NCBI GenBank assembly: GCA_018398815.1
Contig: CM031626.1
Span: 42,125,201-42,189,200, forward strand
Source: Conus ventricosus
Lineage: Eukaryota > Mollusca > Gastropoda > Neogastropoda > Conidae
Direction: 5' to 3'
Length of the DNA: 64,000 nt
Below the pieces are notes generated by a model that searched no databases, had not been told where the DNA came from, and saw only the letters and a program-made list of their open reading frames with translations. The position numbers and the translations under genes are program-made. This document shows, piece by piece, positions 1 to 12,265 of this stretch. The number at the start of each line of letters is the position of its first letter. The first letter of the stretch is position 1.

Positions 1-3000
1 GAGCTTAACACCACCACTTGAGCAGAAAAGGACAGCACAAGTGTATTCACTATTCCTGGTGACAAGTAGTCAGGCTCTGTTTCGGACTCGACTTCCAGGC
101 TGTTGTTATGACACGTAACATACTAACGGTCATTGTGTACCAGACATGAAACATATTATCAGCCATTGTGCACCAAGTTACCATGGATTTTCGGTCATTG
201 TTTACATTTTCATGGCTGGGAGTAGTTCCGTATTATACGGATTTCCGTTTAGGCGATTTTCTTTCCACATTTGCACTTCGATGGATGCGTGCGCGCTGGT
301 TCTCCGATCCATGTTTTTTTACTTGGAAATAGTTTGAACTATATTGTACTGAGAAGTATGACATTCAGGGCTTGTGTCAAAGGAGGACGCAGTAAACTGT
401 CTTTGAATGTCGAGTTTGTGTCGGCGTCTGGGGGGCAAAGCCTCCAGCAGGACATTGCTCCTGCTGCCCACCAGGGGCCTTAAGTGGCCGCCATGGACCC
501 CCGGCCACAAACTTTCCAGTGTTAAAAACATTTCTCGCTGCCGCTTGTTGTTTTTTTTGTTAGTTTTTGTTTTTCGTGAGTAATCAGTAATGCACAATTT
601 TTTTTTAAAAAGTGAAAATCATGTCACATTTGAAAGTAGTGATGAATCAAAATTTCTCTTACATGTGTAGTATACATGAATGTTTTGGATGGTTTGGGGC
701 TGGATATGTGTGTGTGTATGGGTGGAGGGGGGGGGGGGGGGGGAGGAAGGGGAAAGGGGAGGCCCAGACACTGGGTTGATTTAATCTCAAACCAAAAGCT
801 ACCAAGAGCGACATACATTCCAGTTATCAGTTTGTGCTCCTATTCATCGCACATTCCCAAATCAGATGTTTTACTTTTATTCTTTGTAAATCCTGAACTT
901 AACGGGCACGAAGGGAGAAAAAAAAGCGCTGATGAACCAGCCCAGCACAGCGTTCTATTCATTTCCATTCTGTTGTGTTTGACTTCCCACATTTGGAGAG
1001 AACGGTGCTGATACGTCCTGTTCCCGTTTGGTTCGTTTAGTTTTAGCTAGTTGCAGCTTTTTTCCTTAATTCTTTTTAAAATGTTGTTGTAAATATATTC
1101 TTGATGAGAGTGTTGAATGTGTTTTTGAATGGCGTTTCCAAATTGCTGTCCTTTTAAATCCGATTGACCAGAGCTGGTGATGACTATTTTTGTACGCATG
1201 TTATTTCTGATGAACGTAGTTATGTGTGTTGCTACAATATTTGGTGAACAGCTTTTTTGTCCGTTGCTGGCATCGTTTTTGTACATGCACAGGCTTCTTA
1301 CCAGAAAAACAGATTATTAAAGCAGTGTGGTTTTGCGTCTGTGTGTGTTTTTGTAGGTATGGTTCAAGTGAGAGAGAGAGAGAATGTAAGTGTGTTTTTG
1401 TGTGTGCATTTCATTCTCTGCTTTTTGTTGTCCCCTTTCCTCTGTAGCTTTTTATTTCTCGTGAATGCAAACCAGTTTACATTGTATATAAGCAACACAC
1501 TGCATGCTAAAGTCACAGAGCTGCCACCCACTGTTTAAATTGTGACTGGATTTTACCCAGCGTTTAGTAACTGTCATCATGGAAGTAAAATGGTCACATC
1601 TCAAAGACTACTAAATGAACCGCTTGCTTTAGCGTTTAAGACTTATTTCTATTGATGAAATTATAACCTCGTAAACCCTTATGATTTTCACTTGCAGAGT
1701 CTTGTACACACACACATACGCACACACAGATATGTATTTATATCTAAACCTAAGACAACTTTGGAATTGTGTGTTTCGAAACTTACATCTGTGTAACTAT
1801 GATGGGTTTGTGTATATGTTGCCAGTATCAATCTGCACAATCACTTCCTCTCCTCCTTCCTCCCAAACACATTCTTTCTCAAACAGCTAGTATGCTGTTA
1901 AACATATGCATTAATGTTCATTTGTTTGTATCAATCTTTGTAGTACACATCCCCACACATACACTTTCAATCTGCTATCATGCTAGTGCACATCAAATTT
2001 ACATCAAATTTCCAAACATTTTAATAACTTTTACAGAAAAAAATCTCAATCAGAAAACTCTCCAACAACTCTTCCAGTTCACAAACGGACTCTAATGATT
2101 GACTGCAAGCAAAATGAATAGCCAGAATGAATGAAGATGCATCAGTGTATGCAACAATGTGTGCTGAAATTAGTTCAAAGCCTACCACGGAGTTGTGTTC
2201 CACCTTCATCACTAAAAATCTCTCAATCAGTGAAGGTGCCATTCCATTTTTCCAGCCTGTACTGTTGAGATGACGGCTCATACCAGCAAACAACAAACAA
2301 CAACAAAAGCGAACAACAACAACAACAAAAAAACCTTCCACCCCACCATGTGTGACAGCAACGCACACACAAGAATGAAAGTGCCATCACTGCTGTGGAC
2401 ATGTGCTGTGTCATTTCCAGTTAACTCCCTTGACATGCTTCTCTGTAACTATTTCAAGACGATCCTAGCATGCTGGGGTTATCTTTAGGACGACATGGCG
2501 GCGTTTACTGTAAGGCAGCTGACCGTGAGATTCAAGAGACGAAAGAGTCTGAATATCATCTAACAAAGCAGGCACGCAGTACAAAACAGTTTGACAGTTC
2601 TCTGGAGAGAATCTTAGTATACAAACTTATCAGCATGTATCAGTAAGTGAAATATAAAGCTGCCAAGACATGCGGTCATGTTTCCATAATTTCAGTCTGG
2701 GCGACTCGCTGCCATTTCAGTTTTCAACTGTGCTTGCTCCATGTCAAACGTGCTGTTCAGCTTACACAGCGCTGCCAGTTTGGACAGCACGTGTCGACAG
2801 GTGGAACACAGTGGCTTCCTTGCTTGTCTCTCTTTGTATCAAGGCTCTCACTTGCCTGCAAATTTCGCTGGGAGACAATACTGTTACAAAGTCTCATGTA
2901 AACTTCTTCGCAAGGTGGGCACCGCTTTTTGCCTACAGGGATAAATGTAAACCTGTTCGAAACGATGAATAGTCACCACTTTGTCGACCAGGATGAAAGC

Positions 3001-3700
3001 AAAATCATACTGCGTTTTGATGTCGAGCATTGTTAAGACTCGGCAGAAGCGAAAACATTAGACGAAAGCTGTAGGAGTGAAGGGACCTGGTTGTGGGTGG
3101 ACAGAGAGGTGGGTGATGCACCATGTGACGCTCCGATGTTCATCAAACTGCACCAATTTCAAAGAAGCCTCATAACGTTTGTGGGGCCGGGAACGCATGC
3201 TTGTTGAACCCCCACAGAACTGAGCAATTTTTCTTTTCTTTTCTTCTATGGAACCCCTCTGTCTACTGGTGGCGACTGCGTCAGAGTATGGTAACTCAAG
3301 AAACAGAGGTGAGGAAAAAGAAAAAAAAGATACAGCTTCCACGGTTTCTTGAACATGGTGGAACATAGACAGCTGAATACTGAAAACATAAAGAGTGCCC
3401 ACATTACCACATAAACACCAGGCCTTTCAAGACTTCCTCACATCGCCATACATCGACGGAGAGAGAGAGAGAGAGAGGAACTCGACATGGCATGAACTGG
3501 CCACAATGTCAATAGTACCTGTCTGATTGCAACAATACCACACCCAGGATTTCAAACAAAACAAAACAGAAAAAAAAGAAAAAGCACCAACAGCAAAAAC
3601 AAAATGCTTCAATCAAAAAATAGTCCTGTCAACAATTAACAGGTGATGGGAGCTGGCATTATGATTGGTTTCAATGTAGACACGTTTTTAGAACGGTTCT
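1..3700. other. No supported gene
   Basis: I see no convincing exon or known element here. There is a G17 run near 727-743, short (CA)n near 1705-1730 and small (GA)n runs. A 114-codon open stretch on the minus strand (3058-3402) has no recognised domain, start context or splice structure and is not called. Confidence 0.5.
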
Positions 3701-3706
3701 TTACAG

Positions 3707-3760
3707 GCTGTGGCTGATTATGGCACCTCCTGTAACGCTGGGTTTCAGGAACTAGTTAAA
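3707..3760 (+). repeat. Single monomer of the 63-bp minisatellite, left of a LINE insertion
   Basis: This stretch matches the units at 5001-5214 (core GGCTGATTATGGCACC) and breaks off at GTTAAA. The array resumes at AAATCCCAC after the LINE, so it is the left part of an array split by an insertion. Confidence 0.8.
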
Positions 3761-5000
3761 CAAGAAACGAACACCCTGTTCTTAGCGAGTATACACTCCA
3801 TGGCCACACCCTAGCGACTGCAGTCAGCAAATTACCTAGGAGTCACCCTCCAAGCAAACATGGAATGGGACAAACATGTAGACAACATAGTGGCAAAGGC
3901 AGGACGCACCCTAGGATTCCTCCGTCAAAACCTTAAGATAGCCTCTATCAGGCTCAGAGAGAAAGCGTATCTTGTTTTTGTGCGACCGCTCCTGGAATAT
4001 GCTTGCTCAGTCTGGGACCCCTACCTTGAGGGTGACATAAACAAGATAGAAGCCGTTCAAAGGAGAGCAGCCATATTTGTCACCAACCGCTACCACAGAA
4101 CAACAAGTGTGACACAAATGTTGGGAAGACTGGGATGGCCATCTCTGCAGCGACGAAGACAGGCAGCACGACTCGCCATGCTGTATAAAATACACCATGA
4201 CCTGGCTCGAGTCGATAAAACCAAGCTGATACCTCTCCCAGAGCGAAATAACCAGCAGTTCGAACATATCTCGTCTCAGGGTGCCAACAGATACAGGCAT
4301 TTCTTGTTCCTGCCACGCACCATTCGGGAATGGGACCAGCTGCCACAGTGCATTGTTAACGCCGAGTCCATGGAAACATTCAGGATCAAAATAAATAACC
4401 ACCTGAAAGACACTCTCCTGGATGGTCTCGCTAGGGGCTGCCAGCAAAAACTGTTATGAGTCATATGTAGAGAGGGGTGGGGAAGAGGGGAGGGAGAGGG
4501 CGGGGGAGGTAAATACATAAGATTTAGTTCTAAAGGCTCAGCCTGGCTCACCTGGGTCATTCTGGGGATTAACTCTGGGGGGCCCAGGGGAGATGAAATG
4601 GCAGAGCAAATATCTAGTAGAAAGTAAGGAAGGAAGAGAAGGGAGGGGAGAGGAAGGAGGAGAGGGATAGAAAAAGGGGAATGAAAAAGGGAAAGTTTCA
4701 CAAGGCAAAATCTGGAGTGGATCCTGTGAGAGGGGATTCCCAAAAGCAAAAGACTGAATTGGGTGTCTTGGTGGCAGCAAGACTGGCTATGTGTGTGGAG
4801 GGATCTTGTGAGAGGAGACCCACTGAGGACTTGAGGATGTGTCTTGGTGGCAGCAAGACTGGCTATGCTAATGAAAATTCCTTTTTTTTTTCTTCTTTTT
4901 TTTTTAACACTGAACGCTGACCCGTGGGCCCCTTCCTAATATAGCGACAAAAGAATCAGAATGTTGATTGTGGTCGCTCTACGGAAGAAGAAGAAGAAGA
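3761..5000 (+). mobile_element. 5'-truncated non-LTR retrotransposon with (GAA)n tail
   Basis: The insertion holds the C-terminal part of a LINE ORF2, a purine-rich 3' untranslated region and a (GAA)6-like tail at 4983-5000. It interrupts a 63-bp minisatellite, which places both ends. The left junction follows GTTAAA and the right junction precedes ATCCCAC, with at most AAA shared as a target duplication. 5' truncation is typical of target-primed reverse transcription. Inside the 3' region a 26-bp segment (TCTTGGTGGCAGCAAGACTG...) occurs twice, at about 4768 and 4843. Confidence 0.8.
3762..4459 (+). pseudogene. Reverse transcriptase C-terminal fragment (CR1/Jockey-like LINE)
   Basis: Translation gives the region after the RT palm: YTLHGHTLATAVSK, then YLGVTLQANMEWDKHVDNI, then a basic, Arg/Trp-rich tail with LFLPRTIREWDQLP and the stop at 4457-4459. 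This is the usual thumb and C-terminal region of CR1/Jockey-type RTs. An extra T near 3831 shifts the frame between VSK and YLG. The Met at 3860 is therefore just an internal residue, not a start. Catalytic RT motifs are absent because the copy is 5'-truncated. Clade assignment rests on motif feel, not on a tree. Confidence 0.8.
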
Positions 5001-5214
5001 AATCCCACAACTGGTGTGGCTGATTATGGCACCTCCTGTAACACTGGGTTTCAGGAACTAATTAATCCCACAACTGGTGTGGCTGATTATGGCACCTCCT
5101 CTAACGCTGGGTTTCAGGAACTAGTTAAATCCCACAACCGGTGTGGCTGATTATGGCACCTCCTGTAACGCTGGGTTTCAGGAACTAGTTAAATCCCACA
5201 ACCGGTGTGGCTGT
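5001..5214 (+). repeat. 63-bp minisatellite, about 3.4 units
   Basis: Units start AATCCCACAACTGGTGTGGC and end GGAACTAGTTA. They differ by a few substitutions. The sequence continues from the monomer at 3707-3760 across the LINE insertion. Confidence 0.9.
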
Positions 5215-5800
5215 TAGAACCACATATTGTCCCATCCACGTAAGATGTACTGTATTCAGCGAAATCTGCCCCACAACATAGCAAAGTAAAACAACAAGCT
5301 GGTAACAGGTTGAAAGACTCACCTAAACAAGTTCAAGCTGATGGAGAAACTGGAAGACGCGAAATCAAATTTGTAAAAGATAAATATGTTGGTATAAACA
5401 TTTCACAAGAGTTACAGAAAACATAAGATACGTTCATATACCACCACACAAAAGGTGCAGTATAACATCACACAAGAGATAATTGTGTACATAACATTAC
5501 ACGCTAGATATTACATGTCTGGTTCAAGAGATGTACCATCCTAGCGTTCTCCATGCAAGGCATAATGTCTGTGTGGAGGATAACGAGCCCCTAAAATGGA
5601 CTGCTATGGCTAGTGGATGCAGCTGCAGTATGATCAGGGTAGACCTTTCAGCAAAGACTCTCTGGCAGAGCTGTTTATTCTAACACTGCTATTGGTGTCC
5701 TTTTCAGCTGCAATGAGCATATTTTCTACTAAGTGGGTATAGACGTCTTCCACGTTTTTAACAGGAGTTGGAAATGGGAAGATTTCGTTTACATCTTCCA
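5215..5800. other. No supported feature
   Basis: This is AT-rich unique-looking sequence with no coding, RNA or repeat signal that I can support. Confidence 0.4.
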
Positions 5801-5813
5801 TCACTGGAATCGA

Positions 5814-5998
5814 ACAGGAGGTAGAGGGACACCCGATCTTCCAGCATCTAACATAAAAACAGTTTCTTCTGACACAAACTGTTTACAAACCTCATTCATC
5901 AGAACAGTAGGAAGTAGAGGGACACCGGATCTTCCAGCATCTAACATAAAAACAGTTTCTTCTGACACAAACTGTTTACAAACCTCATTCAACAGCAT
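5814..5998. repeat. 93-bp tandem duplication
   Basis: Two near-identical copies carry the shared core GATCTTCCAGCATCTAAC and TTCTTCTGACACAAACTG. The first starts near 5814 and the second near 5906. Confidence 0.85.
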
Positions 5999-6409
5999 AC
6001 CCTAACTCAGGTTCAGGCTCTCTCATCTGGTTAACACACACACACTATGCATATATACATACAAATAGATATATATATATATAAGACCCCACTCTTGTTC
6101 AAACGTGTCAGCATGTCATCAAAAGACACAGACGCAGACAAACATGATTCTACGCTCAACAGTTTCCGAGAGTCATCGCTCTTCAGTCTTAGCACACTAA
6201 TGCAATGGTTACAAACCACAAATGCAATCAACGCTCAAGAACTTTCGTCACTGGGTTGTTTTGTTTTGGGTTGGTTTGTTTGTTTTTCTTTTTTTTCAGT
6301 TAGTCATATTCATGTAATTTTCGCTATACATGTGTACAAAATGCAGCAAACAGGTCTGCTGTGTACGCCAGTTTCAAGAGATGCTACATGGTCACAGTCA
6401 CCTGGGAAC

Positions 6410-6766
6410 ACACTGGCCTTGACAGACCCTGTCTGTACAACTGATGGGCAGTTGTGAAGTCCTCAGCCTTGTCAGACCCTGTCTGTACAACTGATGGGCA
6501 GTTGTGAAGTCCTCAGCCTAGTCCCCTGTCTGTTCAACTGATGGGCAGTTGTGATGTCCTCAGCCTTGTCAGACCTGTCTGTTCAACTGATGGGCAGTTG
6601 TGAAGTCCTCAGCCTTGTCCCCTGTCTGTTCAACTGATGGGCAGTTGTGAAGTCCTCAGCCTTGTGAGACCCTGTCTGTACAACTGATGGGCAGTTGTGA
6701 AGTCCTCAGCCTTGTCCCCTGTCTGTACAACTGATGGGCAGTTGTGAAGTCCTCAGCCTTGTCACA
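6410..6766. repeat. 44-50 bp minisatellite, 7 units
   Basis: Each unit contains CAACTGATGGGCAGTTGTGA, itself a small dyad (CAACTG...CAGTTG), followed by GTCCTCAGCC. Length varies by loss of AGACC next to CTGTCTGT. Confidence 0.9.
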
Positions 6767-7014
6767 AAGTCATTGCTCATATACATCTCATTTCTCGTTC
6801 TGGTGTAAAATTAGCAAAGCATGATGCCTTTAATCTTGTTCTTTTTCTTTCTAGGTCTGCATTATGTGCAGACTGGTACTTTAAATCAGTTTTTATTGTA
6901 TGCAGAGTTCACTTTATTATGCCATTTGTGAAATACACAAAGAGACACACACACAACCTGTTTTCGTACTTGGACTGAAATTAAAGTTGCCAAAATCTCT
7001 TTTCACTTTGTTTA

Positions 7015-7016
7015 TG

Positions 7017-7047
<31 letters not shown>

Positions 7048-7095
7048 TGTGTGTGTCTGTAGTGTGTCTGGTGTGTGTGTGAGAGAGAGAGAGAG
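7015..7095. repeat. (GT)n and (GA)n microsatellite
   Basis: Alternating TG repeats pass into GA repeats, with no coding content. Confidence 0.95.
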
Positions 7096-7533
7096 AGGGG
7101 AGGGGAATCCGGAAAGTATCTAAATGAATGATACATGTTGGCATAAGTTAAGCATGCACTGGTGTGAAAATCCTGGTTAAAAAACAACAGTACTGACCAC
7201 CACCAAAAAAAATCACTTTGGTATGAATTTCTGAATCGGTAGCAGCTCTACACACACAATGTCTGTTTAAGCTCTCTTCAATCAACTTGGAGGGGTCTGG
7301 ATTCAGCACTGATAACTGACCATAAAGAGAAAATCTACTCTGATCTGTCCATCTCACTCTGGGACTGAACCAAGCATCCTTCAATAAAGGGACCAGTGGG
7401 TTACCCACGAGGCCCACAACACCCTCTTTGATAATCCCCTGCATGTACCAAATGGGAAATCGATAAAGAGCGACAAGACAGGACGGAGGTGTAGGGAGGG
7501 TGACGTGAACAACAAACAGCCAGGATGATCTAC

Positions 7534-7640
7534 TTAGTGTTCTGCAGAGATGGCACCAAGGTCGGAGATAAGGTCAAAGGCCAGGTCGGCAATCTGCTTG
7601 TTGCGGTCGCTGCTCAGCTCTTCAGGACGTCACGTGGGAT
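7534..7640 (-). CDS. HSF2BP: HSF2BP terminal exon (C-terminus and stop), one-base frame break
   Basis: This is the last coding exon of the BRCA2-binding meiotic factor HSF2BP/MEILB2. A good acceptor (pyrimidines then CAG at 7641-7643) precedes a reading that starts IPRDVLKS. It then hits TGA and resumes one frame over as SSDRNKQIADLAFDLISDLG..AEH followed by TAA (7534-7536). The previous exon ends in phase 0, which fits the IPRD frame. The whole lines up without gaps to the last ~35 residues of the vertebrate protein (the LPLQRIL...RNPRLQTAAQELLEDL helices) only if one base is missing near 7611-7616. The exon is 107 bp where 108 would keep frame. Either the allele or the assembly carries a deletion, or the C-terminal armadillo helix is lost. 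The exon assignment is firm; the cause of the break is open. Confidence 0.8.
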
Positions 7641-7924
7641 CTGAAATGAGGGGACAAATGCGGTGACAGAGGCGATCAATTCACTTGTGTGATGTGACGT
7701 GGTTAGATGTAAACCAACAGACACTGATATGATTTGATGTGATCTGAGAGACACGAATGCGATTAGATGTGACAGACGCAATGTGATGTAATGTGGTAAA
7801 CACTAATTTGGTGTATCAAGATAGATGCCAGTGCGATATTAAGTGACTGACACAGAGCTTCAAGTTACCCGCGTGCCTTTAACGTTTTGACCTAGTGTAT
7901 CAATGGTGACCTTTTAGTTTACCG

Positions 7925-8800
7925 TCTGAATCTTTCCCTGTGTAGCAATACATATTTCATACAGCCTACCGTCTGAATCTTTCCTTGTGTGCAATGCATA
8001 TTTTATGCAAGTCTACTGTCTGAATCTTTTTTTGTGTAGCAATGTTTGTATCTAATGCTCCTACTGTCTGAATCTTTTCCTGTGTGCAATGCATATTTTA
8101 TGCAGCTACTGTCTGAATTTTTCTTGTGTAGCAATGTTTTTATGCTGTCTACTGTCTGAATCTTTTCTTGTGTAGCAATGCAGATTTTCATATAGTCTAA
8201 TGTCTGCATGCATCAATTTCTTAATACAGTTTATACTTTCTGAAAATTCAACAGATGCCGACTATATCAAATCTGCATTGCTACACAAAGTCCAATTCAG
8301 ACGGCTGATCGCGTAAAGTCTGCACTGTTTCACATTCAGAGAGTAGATGGACTTTGTGTACCAATGCACATTTGATGAAGTCTACTGTCTGAATATGCAG
8401 CAATGCAGACTTTCTATAGTCTACTGTCTGAATATGCAGCAATGAAGACTTTATATAGTCTCCTGTCTGAATCAGACTTTGTGTAGCAGTGCAAATTTGA
8501 TAAAGTCCATTGTCTGAATATGCAGCAATGCAGACTTTCTGCAGTCTGTTGTCTGAATCAGACTTTGTGTACCAATGCACATTTGATGAAGTCTACTGTC
8601 TGAATATGCAGCAATGCAGACTTTCTATAGTCTACTGTCTGAATGTGAAGCAATGAAGACTTTCTACAGTCTGCTGTTTAAATCAGACTTTGTGTAGCAG
8701 TGCAAATTTGATAAAGTCCATTGTCTGAACATGCAGCAATGCAGACTTTATGCAGTCTACTGTCTGAACATGAAGCAATGAAGACCTTACATAGTCTGTT
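7925..8800. repeat. About 39-48 bp degenerate minisatellite
   Basis: Units share CTACTGTCTGAAT, then GTGTAGCAATG or GCAGCAATGCAGACTTT. The first part (to ~8200) uses the GTGTAGCAATG form and the second mixes both forms. It lies in the last HSF2BP intron. Confidence 0.85.
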
Positions 8801-9524
8801 ACCTGTTACTTAAGAAATATCCTGAATTCAAGTTTCAAATATGCCTATGAAGACCCGGGAATCCTAAATTTTCAGCTGTATTATTATTTCCTGGAATCTG
8901 GGGTATTGGTGGAAAAAACTAGCATACTTCATGGTAAGAGTGTCATAGATGTGGATTATTCAAATTTAAATGATTCCAGCTGTCACAGTGTCATGTTGGA
9001 CCGTTATATTGTCACACATGGAGATCACCTCTAGCAAGTCAGAACATGCATCAGACATCTGACGACGCAAACGGCATGACTGAATTCTTTTTTTTTCAAC
9101 ATTCTGTTTCTTTTATTCTAATTTTGGGTAACTTGTGTTTTCTTCACTTGAAGTTTGCTGCCATCATGGCCGCTACTGTTGAAGCAAAGAGAGATTCTGT
9201 TAGACTAACAAATGTGAGTGATGGGCTATACACACAGCAGCTAAACAATTTTGCAAATCAGTTTGACTGAACATGACCCTTTTTTTTGTTTAGCATGTTC
9301 TTACGTACTCTAAGTATTGCTTTTTCTTACTGGTCAGTTGGCGTACAAAATGCATTAACACTATAGATGCTCAAGTCTGCATTCGCAGGAGATTCAACTG
9401 CAACTGGCTGCACAGATTTAAGAGGAAGCTTGCATATCACTGCTTGCCACATCCTCTTATATATGTAGATAGATTCTGTCTTTCTCTCCTTATTACCTTC
9501 AACCACGTTTTCTATATCTTCTCT

Positions 9525-9549
9525 CCCCCCCCCCCCCCCCCCCCCCCCC
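9525..9549. repeat. Poly-C (G on minus strand) tract, about 25 bp
   Basis: An uninterrupted C run sits in the intron just downstream of the 9.6 kb exon. Confidence 0.9.
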
Positions 9550-9613
9550 AACCTCTTTCTCCTCTCCATCTCCTTATTTCCCTTTCTCTCTCCTGAAAAA
9601 AATAAAAACGTAC

Positions 9614-9711
9614 CGGTTGCAGAAACTGGGCCGGCGTACTTGTGTCGCATTCTGCTACTATCGACTGCAAAAGACGCAGGGTGTTGACTCGATTTTCTCC
9701 ATTGGTCTCCT
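9614..9711 (-). CDS. HSF2BP: HSF2BP internal exon, armadillo domain
   Basis: This 98-bp exon has an acceptor TTCAG at 9712-9716 and a consensus donor GTACGT (9608-9613). It starts with two bases that complete the codon left by the 12.8 kb exon (G + AG = Glu) and ends in phase 0, matching the terminal exon. It encodes an armadillo helix with the core NTLRLLQSIVAE, which corresponds to the vertebrate HSF2BP helix that reads VCLHVLRLVQSVVLE. Function is inferred from the family: the armadillo domain binds BRCA2. A poly-C tract and a pyrimidine-rich stretch (9480-9600) lie just downstream in the intron. Splice sites, phase and homology agree, so this is a confident exon. Confidence 0.85.
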
Positions 9712-9888
9712 CTGAACGATAAGAACAATTATGATTGGTAAGAAATAATCTGCAACTAAAAAACAGTTCAAATATCAATTGTGTAATGTCTCATGTGCAC
9801 TGCCATCCCGTCAACAAACATTCAAAACAAACAATTACAAGAACACATACACACAGTGTTGCAGGCGAGAACCATGGAGGGTAAACTA

Positions 9889-9946
9889 TGTACAAAAACA
9901 ATCATATGTACAAAAACAATCATATGTACAAAAACAATCATATCAA
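9889..9946. repeat. 18-bp tandem repeat, about 3 units
   Basis: The unit ATGTACAAAAACAATCAT is repeated directly. Confidence 0.9.
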
Positions 9947-10144
9947 AACTGAAAGAAAGTTTTCTATAATCAGGACAGCTTGTCACAATCAAGGTCAATG
10001 GAAAAATAAGGAACCTTCAGCTGAACATAGGTACAAACTCTTGCTGAAAACTGTTTCGACATTGCTTGTATTCATGGGCTCTGTTGTAGCCTTGATTCTC
10101 ACTATGGCCAATGTCAACCTTCACCTTTCTCTGAGGACGATATC

Positions 10145-12265
10145 ATCCATTGCCTTTGATTAAAGCCTGGGTCAACCTTGCCTCTCATTAAGGCCTATGT
10201 CAACCCTTGCCCCTCATTGAGGCCTATGTCAACCCTTGCCTCTCATTAAGGCCTATGTCAACCCTTGCCCCTCATTAAGGCCTATGTCAACCCTTGCCTC
10301 TCATTAAGGCCTATGGCAACCCTTGCCTCTCATTAAGGCCAATGTCAACCCTAGCCCCTCATTAAGGCCTATGCCAACCCTTGCCCCTCATTAAGGCCTA
10401 TGTCAACCCTTGCCTCTCATTAAGGCCTATGTCAACCCTTGCCCCTCATTAAGGTCTATATCACCCTTGCTTCTCACTGTGACCTATGTCAACCCTTGCC
10501 CCTCATTAAGGCCTATGTCAACCCTTGCCCCTCATTAAGGCCTATGTCAACCCTTGCCTCTCATTAAGGCCTATGTCAACCCTTGCCCCTCATTAAGGTC
10601 TATATCACCCTTGCTTCTCACTATGACCTATGCCAACCCTTGCCCCTCATTAAGGCCTATGTCAACCCTTGCCTCTCATTAAGGCCTATGTCAACCCTTG
10701 CCCCTCATTAAGGTCTATATCACCCTTGCTTCTCACTGTGACCTATGTCAACCCTTGCCCTCATTAAGGCCTATGTCAACCCTTGCCCCTCATTAAGGCC
10801 TATGTCAACCCTTGCCTCTCATTAAGGCCTATGTCAACCCTTGCCTCTCATTAAGGCCTATATCACCCTTGCTTCTGACTATGACCTATGTCAACCCTTG
10901 CCTCTCATTAAGGCCTATGTCAACCCTTGCCTCTCATTAAGGCCTACGTCAACCCTTGCCTCTCATTAAGGCCTATGTCAACCCTTGCCTCTCATTAAGG
11001 CCTATGTTAACCCTTGCCCCTCATTAAGGTCTATATCACCCTTGCTTCTCACTGTGACCTATGTCAACCCTTGCCCCTCATTAAGGCCTATGTCAACCCT
11101 TGTCTCTCATCAAGGCCAATGTCAACCCTTGCCTCTCATTAAGGCCTATGTCAACCCTTGTCTCTCATCAAGGCCAATGTCAACCCTTGCCCCTCATTAA
11201 GGCCTATGTCAACCCTTGTCTCTCATCAAGGCCAATGTCAACCCTTGCCCCTCATTAAGGTCTATATCACCCTTGCTTCTCACTATGACCTATGTCAACC
11301 CTTGCCCCTCATTAAGGTCTATGTCACCCTTGCTTCTCACTGTGACCTATGTCAACCCTTGTCTCTCATCAAGGCCAATGTCAACCCTTGCCCCTCATTA
11401 AGGTCTATATCACCCTTGCTTCTCACTATGACCTATGTCAACCCTTGTCTCTCATTAAGGCCTATGTCAACCCTTGCCCCTCATTAAGGTCTATATCACC
11501 CTTGCTTCTCACTGTGACCTATGTCAACCCTTGTCTCTCATTAAGGCCTATGTCAACCCTTGCCCCTCATTAAGGTCTATATCACCCTTGCTTCTCACTG
11601 TGACCTATGTCAACCCTTGCCCCTCATTAAGGCCTATGTCAACCCTTGTCTCTCATCAAGGCCAATGTCAACCCTTGCTCTCATTAAGGCCTATGTCAAC
11701 CCTTGTCTCTCATCAAGGCCAATGTCAACCCTTGCCCCTCATTAAGGTCTATATCACCCTTGCTTCTCACTATGACCTATGTCAACCCTTGCCCCTCATT
11801 AAGGTCTATATCACCCTTGCTTCTCACTGTGACCTATGTCAACCCTTGTCTCTCATTAAGGCCTATGTCAACCCTTGCCCCTCATTAAGGTCTATATCAC
11901 CCTTGCTTCTCACTGTGACCTATGTCAACCCTTGTCTCTCATTAAGGCCTGTGTCACCCTTGCCCCTCATTAAGGTCTATATCACCCTTGCTTCTCACTG
12001 TGACCTATGTCAACCCTTGTCTCTCATCAAGGCCAATGTCAACCTTTGCCTCTCATTAAAGCCTATCTCAACCTTTGCCTCCCATTAAGGCCAATGTGAA
12101 CCTTGCCTCTCACTAACGCCTGTGGCAACCCTTGCTTTCCATTAAGGCCTATGTCAACCCTTGCCTCTCATTTAGACCCTTGCCTCTCATTAAGATCCTT
12201 GCCTCTCATCAAGGCCTGTGTCAACCCTTGCCTCTTGTTAAGATCTGTGTCAACCCTTGCCTCTC
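10145..12265. repeat. 2.1-kb minisatellite of 28/29-bp units with higher-order structure
   Basis: The base unit is TCTCATTAAGGCCTATGTCA + ACCCTTGCC (29 bp). A second type, CATTAAGGTCTATATCACCC followed by CTCACTGTGACCTATG, alternates with it and forms blocks of about 57-85 bp that repeat between 10440 and 12030. The edges carry the most diverged units (12050-12265). The array lies in the HSF2BP intron between 9711 and 12825. The many apparent reading frames here are artefacts of a unit length not divisible by three. Confidence 0.95.

Noticed and set aside
3058..3402. 114-codon minus-strand open stretch
   Set aside because: No domain, homologue or splice site recognised. It contains A-rich low complexity and could not be supported.
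7148..7444. 98-codon minus-strand open stretch downstream of HSF2BP
   Set aside because: Lies in the probable 3' UTR, with no recognisable domain and no coding-like codon bias.
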